Of a DNA stretch of 64,000 nucleotides, positions 22,828 through 33,445 are shown in pieces. Source of the DNA: Cordylochernes scorpioides. Its lineage: Eukaryota; Arthropoda; Arachnida; Pseudoscorpiones; Chernetidae. Where the stretch lies: NCBI GenBank assembly GCA_030710605.1, contig CP092886.1, positions 160,316,000 through 160,379,999 of the forward strand, given 5' to 3'. The notes beneath the pieces are model-generated. The model made no database searches. It worked only from the letters and a program-made list of their open reading frames with translations, and was not told the DNA's origin. Position 1 is the stretch's first letter; each line of letters starts with the position of its first letter. The position numbers and the translations under genes were made by a program.

Positions 22828-23346
22828 AAGCTGAAACTATCAGGCTTCCGGGATTGAGTTTCTTTTAAAACATTTTAATTCACAATTCTCTAGCTTTTAG
22901 GCACGAAAGCCCTTTTACAGGAGAAAACACGCTACAATAAATCGCCAATATAAAAAAAATAGCTGAACTATAATCAAATACAGAGGGTTCTCATATAAAT
23001 TGTTATTTGAATGCGCCAATTTAACGCGGGCTTCCACAGCACGGGATCCATTCCCTGAACCCACCCCATAAACTCCAAATAAAGAAATCCCTTCTGAATA
23101 GCAAATCCGATAAGCCCGTGTAGCGGAGGCCCGAGTTAAATTGGCATTCAAATATCTATATATATGTAAGTACCCAATATGTATTTAATAGTATTTCAAT
23201 TCTTGTTCTATTGTGTGTGTGTGTGTGTGTGTGTGAGGATTTATTGTAGCGTGATTTCTCCTGTAGAAGGACTTTCATGCCCGAACACAGGAGATTTGAG
23301 AATTACAATGTTTTAAAAGAAACCTATCCCCGGAAGCCTTATATTT
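22828..23346. repeat. Nested fold-back: CTGTAGAAGGG arms around a second inverted repeat
   Basis: Outer arms of about 105 bp: left CTTCCGGGATTGAGTTTC ... CTACAATAAAT, right ATTTATTGTAGCGTG ... CCCCGGAAGCC. Inside, a second inverted repeat (about 23006-23155) has ends ATTTGAATGCGCCAATTTAA and TTAAATTGGCATTCAAAT. A (GT)12 tract (about 23213-23236) separates the inner element from the right outer arm. Confidence 0.85.
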
Positions 23347-24397
23347 TCACGTTGCTACTTTCAAAATCATGCGCTTTAAATAAAATCAAAAAGTAACCTA
23401 CATGCATGTGAGACTTTTCTGTTGCAGCATTGTTTGATGACGAGAGCTAATTCTCCAGCCACGCTCACACAATTGAATTCGGTTAGGTTACATTCAGATT
23501 TCGAGAGAAAAATGTCGCTCTTCTTTTATTAGCCGATTACTTCCCAGAAAAATTCCACATACCAGAGTGTGAGAGAGGTTTTACCAAGTATTACATAGTG
23601 TTTCTCGTACTTATACACTAAGACACACACAAAAAAAAGAGAACTTGAAAAGTGTGCAAAGGCACAATACCTTCCAACGTAATAAGCTTCCTCGCTTTAA
23701 TAGAATTCCCAAGGACTCGGAAGTCCCCGCACAATGGACGATTACAGCCGATTATGCTGCCCAGACCCAAGGTTCTGCGGCTGCTTATATTTAGTCCCGG
23801 CCACCCTGACCTCTTTCCTTCCTCCTGGACTCTTGAGTCGAGTGGCCTCTCTCTCTCTCTTCCTTGGCGCTTTCTTCTGAAGAATAAAACACCAAGGTAA
23901 CACATTGTGTCTGCTGCCGCTATTGTTTTAATCCGTTGATCTTCCTCCCAGATATTGGCCGAATGATCTTTACGAATTCTAGCTACATTAAGATGGTACC
24001 TTGTTGTCGTGTACGTCTGCGGTTCTATCAATTAAGACAATTCTAGATAGACGCCTAAAGGGACAGCTCAGCAATCTGTCCTGACGCACCCAACTTATCT
24101 TTTTAATGCGTAGGTTCGCATAGAAATAAACCGTGTAGATGTAAACAAACCTTTTTTTATTCATAAAGTCGCATTGTGGAAAAGGTCATCCCATAACTCG
24201 TGGTTCTTAGTTAACGTTGTCTGATACTAGGAAGAATTTGGAAAATGATTATCTCGTCTTTAATGCATATATATTTTAACATTTAACTGTCACGCTGAAA
24301 AATTGGGTCTAAAGGTCCTAAAATTTCTGGATTGAAGTTTTCACTAGAAATGTACCACTATATATTTTGGCCATAAATAATAATAAATGAATATATT
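23347..24397. other. No gene recognised
   Basis: Overlapping frames at 23618-24031 on the minus strand (137 codons) and 23652-23900 on the + strand are unrecognised and lack support. Confidence 0.4.
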
Positions 24398-24582
24398 AAG
24401 AAAAAGACATCACCTTATCGTGCAACTAAAAGTTGCTGATTTTTAATTATTCCAGAATTGGCCAAATATCCATTCTTGATTAATCAAGAAAAGCCAACCA
24501 AGTACGCGTTTCGGGCTGCTGACCTTATCAGCAAGTCATCAGAAACCTTTATTTGCACGATCAGGAGATGCCTTTTTCTTGA
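24398..24582. repeat. Fold-back family copy with CTGATGA core (minus strand)
   Basis: Ends AAAAAGACATCACCTTATCG and CGATCAGGAGATGCCTTTTT are inverted. On the minus strand it carries TTTCTGATGACTTGCTGATA, GGTCAGCAGCCCGAAACGCG, T. That is CTGATGA, a hairpin, GAA and the palindrome ACGCGT. Confidence 0.8.
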
Positions 24583-25378
24583 TTTGTTTACCTGATCCAA
24601 GTAAAATTTCACTTTTGTAATTTTTCACAAATAAATGTATGTTAACATGAATTTGATATTTTGAAAAGACAAAAGTGTTGAGTAATTAACAGGGGGTTGT
24701 AATAAAACCATCATAATATTATTGAATAAACAACAACAACAGGACATCTCGTCTTAATGACTCGCCCCGAGAAAACCAACAATGGTAGAAGTATCAATAA
24801 ATAAACACAGGTAATAATCTATTTATAGACTAGATGTTGAGACATAACAACCACTTAGTTTCTGCTCGTAATTTTCTTTTTCATTTTAGCCAGATTCTCA
24901 ACTTTTTTGGTAAGTGTCGAACTGGTCGTGCGGGTAGACATCGGCCAATATTATAGAGTGAACAATGGACGTCTAGAAGGAAATTAAGGAGTGGTTTTTT
25001 ATAACTTCGTTGCTTTATGATGTGTTTCCAAGAGATATCAACTTGGAGAGAAGTCGAAGTTTCGACAGCCAGCCTTGACTAGATGGGGGGTCGACCCATC
25101 CACTCGCGCCTATCAAAAGCATCGTCTGCTCACTGAAGATTGCCTCCGGTAGATTTTCTCAATAATTGTCAGCTGTTATAGTCAACAGACAGAATTGAAG
25201 GTCAACACTTTAGAGTATCAATTTCTTTTTGTTTCTTAGAAACTATTTCCTAGAAAAGATTTAGCACATATTCACAATGCATAAATATATTCTAAACAAA
25301 GGGGTATTTTGCGAAATTAGTGCAAATTATTTTATACGTGAAGTTTTAAAAAATATAGTTTAGGTTATCGCGCAATTT
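24583..25378. other. No gene recognised
   Basis: AT-rich, with nothing distinctive. Confidence 0.4.
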
Positions 25379-26020
25379 TTATACTCATACACAAAACTTA
25401 AGGAAATGGAAATTCTTTAATGACGCCGGTCTTCTATATATATATACTAGCCGAATGACCCGGGCAACGCCCGTGTTTTACCCGATTGAATGTTTTGATT
25501 CAAATACTATTTGTTACAATTATAAATTGCCGCCTTATATAAATGCATATATTAGTTAATAACTATAGCCTATGTGCTTTATCTGTCTATGTACTGTTGG
25601 CTTCCGTAGGCGTCTCTTACTGGGAAAAAGAAAGAGAGGATTCCATTTAGTTATTAACTAGTATATGCATTTATTTAAGGAGCGACCCGCTCCAACACAA
25701 TAGTTACAAAAACGAAAAAAGCGAGTGGGGGGGGGGGGGGGGGGGGGCAAAGGTGGCGTGATCGTAGCCAACCAATAGGAGAGCGCCATTCCAAAAAAAA
25801 AAAGCAAACGGTGACAGAGATGAAAAATTATTAAGAACGCATGACGCTCGTAACTGTATATAGAATTTTTAAGAGAACAGAGTCAATTTTGTTCACACTT
25901 ATCTCGTGTGTCTTCAAAAATGGTCACTGTGTATAAAATTTATATTTCAGAGTTATTATCTGAATCCCGATATACATGCTAAAAGGTAAAATTTCTTTAA
26001 GTTTTGTCCTTGAGTGTATA
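25379..26020 (+). mobile_element. Tc1-like MITE, copy 5, split by an insertion
   Basis: The 5' part (ATACTCATACACAAAACTTA to CGCCGGTCTTC, ends 25434) and the 3' part (TTTTTAAGAGAACAGAGTCA at 25866 to TTGAGTGTATA at 26020) are the two halves of one copy. About 430 bases are inserted between them. Confidence 0.85.
25435..25865 (+). mobile_element. Helitron-like insertion (candidate)
   Basis: Starts TCTATATATATATACTAGCC then GAATGACCCGGGCAACGCCC, a terminus style seen in Helitrons. No target duplication is evident at the host MITE junctions. An internal inverted repeat (ATAAATGCATATATTAGTTA against TAACTAGTATATGCATTTA) and a 21-base G run (25727-25747) lie inside. The 3' end ATATAGAA is not a textbook CTRR end, so the class is tentative. 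Confidence 0.5.
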
Positions 26021-26862
26021 TGTACGTTATTTATGTTTTTGTATTTTCTCACACAATAACACTTGGTACATAATGAAAATAACTGCGGAGAACGTGACTC
26101 CCTATTTGTTATTCAATGGAAATATAGACACAGTGTGATAAATACACAATATTGTGATAAATACACAATATTGACAATTTTTACAGATATATATTTCCAG
26201 ATAGTGTAATATATTACAGTTATATATTCTTACTAACCATTTCTCTCGTATTGTGAATAAGTGTAGGTAACATGTATTCGATTTTTTTTTCTTGGTGTAG
26301 GATAATTTATCTGGTTTATTCTTAATTTTTTTCTTGTATTCTTCTTTCTTGCTTTTTTCGATATTTTCAAACTATAACTATCTTCAATCGTTTTTTTTTT
26401 ACATTGGTATTTTATAAATTGAAAATGTAAATTTGATATTGTAAATATAGATATGTTCTTTGGCGCAATTATCCCTTGTTGGGATATCACGTCTGATCTT
26501 ATATTAATTTTTAAAATGTCATCATTAACTTCGCGCCATCTATAGATGAAAATTATAAACTTATTTTTCAACGCTATTTTTCTATTGAAATATATATATA
26601 ATTAAAGTTATTTCTACGGCCATTTAATCAACGTAGGATAAGAGGGCCGTAGAAATAATTTATCTATATATTTCGAAAGAAAAATAGCAAATAAAAATAA
26701 ATTTATATAGAAATGTATTAGATATAATTGTTAAAAGATTGTAAAAACTCAAAATTTAAAATTAACAATCAGTTTTCTGTTATTAAAGCAAATAACAAAT
26801 TTCCGAGAAAAGGAATTGCTTTTCTACGGATTAATAATAAATATGGCGGAAAAACTTTTGTT
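26021..26862. other. AT-rich, no gene recognised
   Basis: Contains a small hairpin at about 26605-26665 (AGTTATTTCTACGGCC and GGCCGTAGAAATAATT). A 112-codon Lys-rich minus frame (26233-26571) reflects AT bias and is not called. Confidence 0.4.
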
Positions 26863-27081
26863 GTACACTCATGGACAAAACTTAAGGAAGTGTTACCTTT
26901 TAGCATGTATATAGGGATTCAGGCAATAACTTTGAAAGATATTTGATACAAAGTAAACTTTATTGAAGATACACGAGATATAACCAGGTGTGAACAAAAT
27001 TGTCTCTTCCCTAAAAGAAAAAACAGACAACCGGATACATAAAAGGCTTTCCACTTCCTTAAGTTTTGTCGGTGAGTGTAT
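26863..27081 (-). mobile_element. Tc1-like MITE, copy 6
   Basis: TACACTCATGGACAAAACTT to GTTTTGTCGGTGAGTGTA, reverse orientation, with the core CCTTTTAGCATGTATATAGG. Confidence 0.88.
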
Positions 27082-27266
27082 TCACCAAAGAAATATCGGC
27101 GCTTACACACGCAGATATTTCTTTTGTAAATACAATAGCTTCATTTTCTCCTGCCATATTATTCATCATCCCGTAGAAAGTCAAAATATGGAGGAATCCA
27201 ATATGAAGATGATTTTGGTATTGCGAAGATTCCGATATATGGAGGTTCGATATATCGAGTTTTGAT

Positions 27267-27490
27267 ATACACTCTTAAGAAAAACTCAAGGAAGTGGAAA
27301 TTCTTTGATGTCGTCTGTTTTTATTTTTTATTTTTTTATAGAGAGAAAAAGGCGAATTTATCCACACTTGGTTATCTCGTGTGTCCTCAATAAAGGTCAC
27401 TGTGTATCAAATATCTCTCAGAGTTATTGTCTGAATCCCGATATACATGCTGAAAGGTACAACTTCCTTAAATTTTGTCCATGAGTGTAT
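27267..27490 (+). mobile_element. Tc1-like MITE, copy 7
   Basis: TACACTCTTAAGAAAAACTC to TTTGTCCATGAGTGTATG, with the core ATCCCGATATACATGCTGAA and a poly-T tract. Confidence 0.88.
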
Positions 27491-28245
27491 GAAATTTGGA
27501 GTGTGTCCTAACAAAAGAAATCGCTACTTACTTTCAATGAAAATGTACATCAATAAAAATTAAGTTTTTTTCTAAAGAAAGTAAATTTAGAAAAATCATC
27601 TTTAAAACTATTATTTATGATACGATTTTAATTTCTTCCAAGAAGATGTACATCAATAAGGTTAGAGGATCTGTGCTGATTCAAAGAGGAAAAAGGAAAT
27701 CCGAGAGGTTGTTAAATTCGAATGTTCAAGGTAAGGACATGTTGGTTACTCATGTCATTATAGCGCTTACTCGGTTTCTCTTCCCACGGCAAGCCTCGCT
27801 GCATTCCGGGACTGGAGGACACGGGGCAATTGACGCCTACCCTGCTCATTTTAAAATCTAATTTATCAAATACGAAATTCTATAATTAATTAAAAGTAAA
27901 AACACGTCTTACGCGTCTCAAGGGGCTCCACTCCAAGACAGGGGGTGGATCCTTCCTTATGACCTTTCCCCCGGCACTAATCTACTACATTAGAAAGTAT
28001 TTTAAAACCTGGCACGTGCCCTTGCTCAGCGTCGCCCACAATTATTGTCTACTTCTGGTGAGAATCTACATCTACGGGATGGTGTTATATGGATATCTTC
28101 CATAAAGAATTTTTGTGACCTAACCTCTCTGGGCCTATATGTCACCGCAAGAGTCCGTGTCAAGATATTAGGAGGAATTGTGTGGCTCCCATCAATTATA
28201 ACCCTCAGTTTAACCAGATCAATCTACCTGACCGTTCCAGCTCTC
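27491..28245. other. No gene recognised
   Basis: A mildly GC-richer patch (27640-28230) holds frames of 71 and 88 codons without recognisable similarity. Confidence 0.4.
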
Positions 28246-28249
28246 ACAC

Positions 28250-28725
28250 TGATCAACACACCCCATCATTGCAAGGCAGTGTATTTAATACAACCCATCA
28301 TTGCAAGGTAGCGTATTTAATACAACATACCATTACAAGGCAGCCTAATTGATATTACACATCATTGCCATTTAAAGACAGCGTATTTAATGCAACACAT
28401 CATTGCCATTTTCAAGGTAGCGTATTTAATATACCGTATTATTTCAAGGTAGCGTATTCTATACAACACATTAGTACCATTTCAAGGCAGAGTATTCAAT
28501 ACAATACGCCATTTCAAGGCAGCGTATTTAATACACGCAATTACAAGGCACAATATTTAAAGCAACAGATTATAGCAAGGCGGCATATTTAGTATAATAC
28601 ATCATTACAAAGCAGCGTATTTAATACAACTCACCATTACAAGGCAGCGTATTTAATGCAACAAATCGTTGAAAGGCAGCCTATTTAATACAACACACCA
28701 TTTCAAGGCAGCGTATTCACTTCAC
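28250..28725 (+). repeat. About 32-38-bp tandem array, about 14 diverged units
   Basis: Units follow CATTACAAGGCAGCGTATTT, AATACAAC with many indels (a few units carry an extra CATTT). Divergence between units is high, so the array is old. Confidence 0.88.
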
Positions 28726-28849
28726 CAGTTGCTGCGGCCTCTAGCGACCAAATTCGTGATATCGTTGAGAAGCTGTATCACCGATGAGTCGAACTTTACA
28801 TATTTAAACAAAGAAAAATGCGCCATCTGTATTGCGCGAATGTTTCTAT

Positions 28850-29205
28850 ATAAAGTTTTTAAAAATATCTCACTTCTCATACTGCAATACGAAAACTATT
28901 TGGACGGCCTGGCTCATCAGTGGTGAACCCTCCCTGCTGTTTCGCCGATTCTGAATATATTTCTACTTTTCTTTGAGATAAGGTGTCCATAGTTTTATTA
29001 AACACTAACCAAGACTCCTACTCAAGGACCTGATATATAAACACAATATCCCATTACAATATTAAAGGGGCCTGATGGATTGATCTGGTGAAACCGTTGG
29101 AAGAATTCGCCACTGATGAGCAAGGTCCTTCCAATGTTCCCTCACTGCAATAAGGGCAGTAAGAAATTGCTTTAATTGTAAAATAAATATTCGTGTTAAA
29201 TACTT
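28850..29205. mobile_element. CTGATGAG-box TIR element, diverged full copy
   Basis: The left arm carries GGCCTGGCTCATCAGTGGTG and TGTTTCGCCGATTC. The right arm carries CTGGTGAAACCGTTGGAAG and CGCCACTGATGAGCAAGG, then CTCACTGCAATAAGGGCAGT. Here both arms keep the box in inverted orientation. Confidence 0.7.
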
Positions 29206-29209
29206 CTGT

Positions 29210-29481
29210 GTGTGAACTCGTATACCAAACTTAAAAGGAAGCGGGAAGTCTCTGATAGCGCCGGTCGTCTTTTTTTTTTTTAAGAAAGAGGCAAATTTGT
29301 TCACACTTATTTATCTCGTGTGTCTTAATAAGAGTCACCGTGTATCAAATATCTTTCAGAGTTATTTTATGAATCCAAATATACATGCTAAAAGTTACAA
29401 ATTATTTTATTAATTGAAAATAAAAATAATTAATTCATTTGAAAAAATTTAAAACTTCCTCTTTTGTACGTGAGTGTATTT
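29210..29481 (+). mobile_element. Tc1-like MITE, copy 8
   Basis: Carries CGCCGGTCGTCTTTTTTTTT, CTTATTTATCTCGTGTGTCT and an end GTACGTGAGTGTATT. About 50 bases of AT-rich sequence are inserted before the 3' end. Confidence 0.8.
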
Positions 29482-29639
29482 AAAAAAGGTTATTTTACCC
29501 ATTAGATATAATTATAAAAATATAGAAATTGTTCTAATTAACGCAAAATTATGTTCAATATTGATAACTGACAATCCCGAACATTTTGTGGCAAATCCAG
29601 GGATGTGTGTTTCTTGTGATTTTTAATATCTATAGCTTT

Positions 29640-29800
29640 AGAGCTTTATTCCTTCTACAAGAGTATTTATTAACGCTATTTTTTATTATAACGCCGCCTC
29701 TTGGAGAGAGAAATCTATTTATAAGTTATACGTTATATTTTTAGAGAATATTCCTGTAGAAGGTGTTAAATCTCGAAAGCTAGAGATATTAAAATCGAAT
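29640..29800 (+). repeat. CTGTAGAAGG-family fragments
   Basis: ATTCCTGTAGAAGGTGTTAA, then CTCGAAAGCTAGAGATATT; upstream the degenerate minus-strand arm reads TTCCTTCTACAAGAG. Confidence 0.6.
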
Positions 29801-30840
29801 GTGTCAAACACATCGCTGGATTGACAGCTACATATATATACATAGTATAGAGAGCGTGAGGGATTATAATTTTTGAATCCCGAACTTTTCCACCGATCCA
29901 AGTCCTGGTGTTGACATCTAGGGAGGTGTCGCGCACTGATTGAGCCAAGTAAGAAATAAAGAAGGATTGTTTCGCCAATCTTCTTTGCGAATTCTGGCGG
30001 ATTTTCCTCGTGTAGAAAGCACCACCGGCACGACGTCTTTCCTTGTTTCCAGGCGGATATTTATAGCAGCTAGAATTCAGGACTTGTCGGTGTGTGCCTA
30101 CGCTCATTGAAGAAGCATTCATAAACCCAAACATTAAAACTTGATTCATCTGATGACTTCTGGCATTGTCTGTGTTTTAGGATATCTTGCACATTAATCC
30201 TCTCTCTACCAACCACGCATCTTTGTCTGATATTGAGATGTTCCTCGGATGACTTTCACATGCTAGCGCGTGATTTTTTGGTTTTATTTAGGTGCTTATC
30301 ACGCGCTCGCGCGTGATCTAAGCCCAAAATTTATTCTCCTTGTCCGATTGACATTTATTTTAAACATGTTTTGAGAAATTGGGGAAATTTTAACGTTATT
30401 TCCAGGTAGTGAATTACCGTGGTTAGAATATCTTCTGAAAATACATGCTTTTATTTATTGGTAAAACTTCATTTCTGAAAATTGTTGGCACCAGGGGCAA
30501 TTCGGCCCCTATGGTAGAGTCACTGGCTAGCAACACACACTAAGAAAAGGGTTTTGGCTTCATGAAAATCATTACTGTATACCTTTTATTAGCACTCATT
30601 TTGCAACTTGGATGCTTGTTTAAAAAGAATTTGTATTTATTTATTCTTTAATGTAATTTTCTATGGAATTGGAAGGAATTGAGATTACAAGCTAGAAAGA
30701 TATTTCACTAATTACCTCGCTCTTCAACCCTTAGGGCTTCTGTTCCTCTCAGAGATTCCTTCTATGTGCCACCAAATTGTGGTCTTAGGGAGAGTAATGT
30801 GGCCTTCCACAGAACTGTAGCCATTGGCGTTTTTGCCATT
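29801..30840. other. No gene recognised
   Basis: Minus-strand frames of 60 and 127 codons (29719-30149) are unrecognised. A CACGCGCTCGCGCGTG-like inverted motif lies near 30300-30316. Confidence 0.4.
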
Positions 30841-30845
30841 GCCAT

Positions 30846-30886
30846 TGCTCTTTCTCTCGGCCTTTTGGCTAAGATCAAAGTATCTC
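30846..30886 (+). pseudogene. U2 snRNA 5'-end fragment
   Basis: TCTCGGCCTTTTGGCTAAGA then TCAA, followed by AGTATCT, matches the first part of U2 snRNA. Four bases are lost where intact U2 has the branch-point-pairing GUAGUA region, and a short CT-rich insertion lies near the 5' end. The rest of U2 (Sm site, 3' loops) is absent, so it is a fragment, possibly part of a retroposed or composite repeat. Confidence 0.8.
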
Positions 30887-31102
30887 TCCCTCAATGCATG
30901 CGGATTACCAGATGGTTCCAATCTACGTCAAAGACTTACTTCTGTCTGTCTGCCTATGTCTGTACCATTTGGTGAATAGGGACAGGGCGGATGGACATCA
31001 TCAAAATTTCAAAAAATAATTTGGAAAATGAAGTGACGTCCCCACCCCATATCATTTATTGTGTTACTTAAAATGAATATTATAAAACGAAAGTAAAATT
31101 AA

Positions 31103-31298
31103 ATTGAGTAAAATCAATCATTCCTCCAGGGAAAAGTGTCTTTTTGAAAACATTTTTATTGTTCTCTAGCTTTCGGGCACGTACGCCCTTCTACAGGTTT
31201 TCTCCTGTAGAAGGGCGTACGTACCCGAAAGCTAGAGAACAATAAAAATGTTTTCAAAAATAAACTTTTTCCTGGAGGAATGATTGATTTTACTCAAT
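31103..31298. repeat. Near-perfect palindrome, 95-bp arms, 6-bp spacer
   Basis: Arms 31103-31197 and 31204-31298 are complements with only a few differences (for example GTGTC against GTTTA). The centre is TTTTCT. Each arm carries the CTGTAGAAGGGC / CCCGAAAGCT motif. Confidence 0.95.
31204..31245 (+). ncRNA. Hammerhead-like fold, CTGTAGAA core (candidate)
   Basis: TTCTC (ending at 31203), CTGTAGAA, hairpin GGGCGTACGTACCC, GAA, AGCT, A, GAGAA. The outer TTCTC and GAGAA pair fully. The copy at 33113 has ATTC and GAAT instead, a compensatory change that keeps the stem. The core differs from CTGANGA (U at the A6 place and one extra base). Confidence 0.45.
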
Positions 31299-31404
31299 AT
31301 TTATGCAAGGGATTATTTTATAGAAAATAAAATTAAATTGCTATTGGACAACAATATATTAATTATAGAAGAAAAAACATAAGTCGGGGAGAAGAGATAT
31401 AGAG

Positions 31405-31450
31405 GACAATTTTTACCCGTAGAAGGGCGTCTTGCCCAAAATCTTGTACG
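31405..31450 (+). repeat. CTGTAGAAGGG-family fragment
   Basis: CCCGTAGAAGGGCGTCTTGC then CCAAAATC keeps the GGGC/GCCC hairpin. Confidence 0.55.
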
Positions 31451-32069
31451 GTCGTCTTCTATAAAATAACTTGTGTCACTTCTTTTATAGCGAATAGGGA
31501 TATTATCGATGTCTTAATATATTGATTGTTAACTTGGAATTCTAGGTCTAGCCATCGATGGATTTTACAATTTCCCTGTGATAGCTGGCTTGTCAAACAC
31601 AGATTTTACGATGGCCTTTAATGTTAAGTTAATATTAAAACATAACTTTTGTTTTAATAATAATAAAAAAAGAAAGATGTGAGAGAAGCTATGAATTTTT
31701 AAAAATAATGTCGTTTTTAAGTTCTTAAAAGTTTTTATCTGCTCTCGATCATTTAAAGGTATCAAGTCCGTGGATTTTGAGCTTAATAAATGAGAAAATA
31801 CGTCTAGTTGTCAAGAATGGGAATACTTCTCAGTAACAAGATGATTAGCATCAATGCTAAATGGCCAACTTTTACCTGGAAGACGGGGCATATGTGCAAC
31901 TTGGATTACAAACGCTACTCATCCAGTTCTCCTGGAGCAGGGGCCCTTACAGGGTATTATCAGTTAGATGAACCTTGATATTTTTGGCGAGTTTGCTATT
32001 GCTCCCTCTCCTTTTTTTCAACTAGGCTTGGAAACGTAAATTGTAAATAATATTTGTTGCATATCTACA
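31451..32069. other. No gene recognised
   Basis: AT-rich, with nothing distinctive. Confidence 0.4.
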
Positions 32070-32273
32070 TATACATTCATGGCAAAAGAAAGTTGTACCT
32101 TTTAGCATGTATATCGGGATTCAGGCAATAACTCTGAAAGATATTACAGTGACCTTTATTGAAGACACACGAGATTACCAAGTGTGAACAAAATTGCCTT
32201 TGTATTCTTAGAAAAAATAGACCACCGGCGACACCAAAATATGAAAATTCTTAAAGTTTTGTCCATGGGTGTA
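32070..32273 (-). mobile_element. Tc1-like MITE, copy 9
   Basis: ATACATTCATGGCAAAAGAA to AGTTTTGTCCATGGGTGTAT, reverse orientation, with core CCTTTTAGCATGTATATCGG. Confidence 0.88.
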
Positions 32274-33100
32274 TTTATATATTTCATTCTCTATATTCAT
32301 TTTATTCAGCAGCTATTCCCTCGAATCTTCATAGCTAGTGGCTAATTGATTAAGTTGCCAACGACTGTTAGTAATGATGTCAGTCATTTAGATTCTCTTC
32401 TCAAGAACCCCACTTCCCTAAACAATCATATAGCAAGTAGATCCTGAGTCCTATAACATTTCTTATTGTTTTCCTTCCTATCACACTAATTTGTCCAGCT
32501 CCTCCACAATTTCTTCTCGTCGCAGAATTCTTCTTCCGTACATTTAACCATTTCCATTATACTTCGCCTCCATATTTTCATTCCAATCAATATCTTTTCT
32601 ATCTCATTGAGTTTATAGAAAACACAAAAACCTATATATTATCATATGAATTCTATAGTTTAAGTTTAAAATTAGGAATCATTTTAGGTGCATATTTTAT
32701 TGACCTATAGTTGATCAATTTGTGTTATAATGAGAAATTAAGGCTTACAAAAATCATCACACCACTTAACAATATTGCATATAATAATATCAACCAATTG
32801 ACTAATATGCATAGCAATAATTTTTCTTAAATACTAAAATATAAAACTTCATAAATAATCCTAAATATGCAAAAAAAACAGCTTATATATATATATGTAT
32901 AAATAAATATATGGCATATACTGGATATAAATTATTAATCAGCTAGTATTTCTAGGGGCAATACGCCTCTCTTTATCAAGGCTTTTCTTTGATTTAAACT
33001 AAATCACGCGGGCATGTGATCCACTCACGCTATACAAGACTAAAGCGAGAAACCATTTAAATAAAATATATATAACTGTACATACATGATTACTTGAAAT
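32274..33100. other. AT-rich, no gene recognised
   Basis: The segment 32900-33000 carries a diverged piece of the GGTTGGC fold-back family (GGCATATACTGGATATAAAT, CCTCTCTTTATCAAGGC). Confidence 0.4.
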
Positions 33101-33104
33101 TGTA

Positions 33105-33190
33105 TCCATTATTCCTGTAGAAGGGCAGCTTGCGCCCGAAAGCTCGAATGAATTTTCAAATAAAGAAACTTATCCTTTTTGAATCTATTC
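33105..33190 (+). repeat. CTGTAGAAGGG-family arm with compensated outer stem
   Basis: ATTCCTGTAGAAGGGCAGCT, TGCGCCCGAAAGCTCGAATG, then AAACTTATCC. The outer stem ATTC/GAAT replaces TTCTC/GAGAA of the 31204 copy. Confidence 0.75.
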
Positions 33191-33309
33191 GTTATTATAA
33201 AGATCGTAAAAGCCCATATGTATACATTACTTTATATTTAACGCTCAAATAGACAACCTGCATTATCAATAGAATGTTTTATTATTTTGATAAATGTTTT
33301 ATAATTCAT

Positions 33310-33445
33310 GTTGAAGCTTTCATCAAACTTTTTATAAAGGTTTATTGTCCTTTTGGCATTTCACCGACCCACTTTCGCCCTTTTCAAAAAGGTGGAAAGC
33401 TTATTTGTGAAAGGTATTGTCTATTGTTAGTCGTTTCTACGTGGT
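33310..33445. repeat. TAAAGGTTTATTGTCC fold-back family, copy
   Basis: TATAAAGGTTTATTGTCCTT, CACCGACCCACTTTCGCCC, then AAAAAGGTGGAAAGCTTATT. Related copies are at 45945 and 52215. Confidence 0.7.

Noticed and set aside
23618-24031. 137-codon minus-strand frame
   Set aside because: Unrecognised, with no supporting signals and an overlapping opposite-strand frame.
26233-26571. 112-codon Lys-rich minus-strand frame
   Set aside because: Composition follows AT bias; no domain features.
30724-30975. Frames of 65 and 69 codons over the U2-like fragment
   Set aside because: They overlap the snRNA match on both strands and match no protein family I know.
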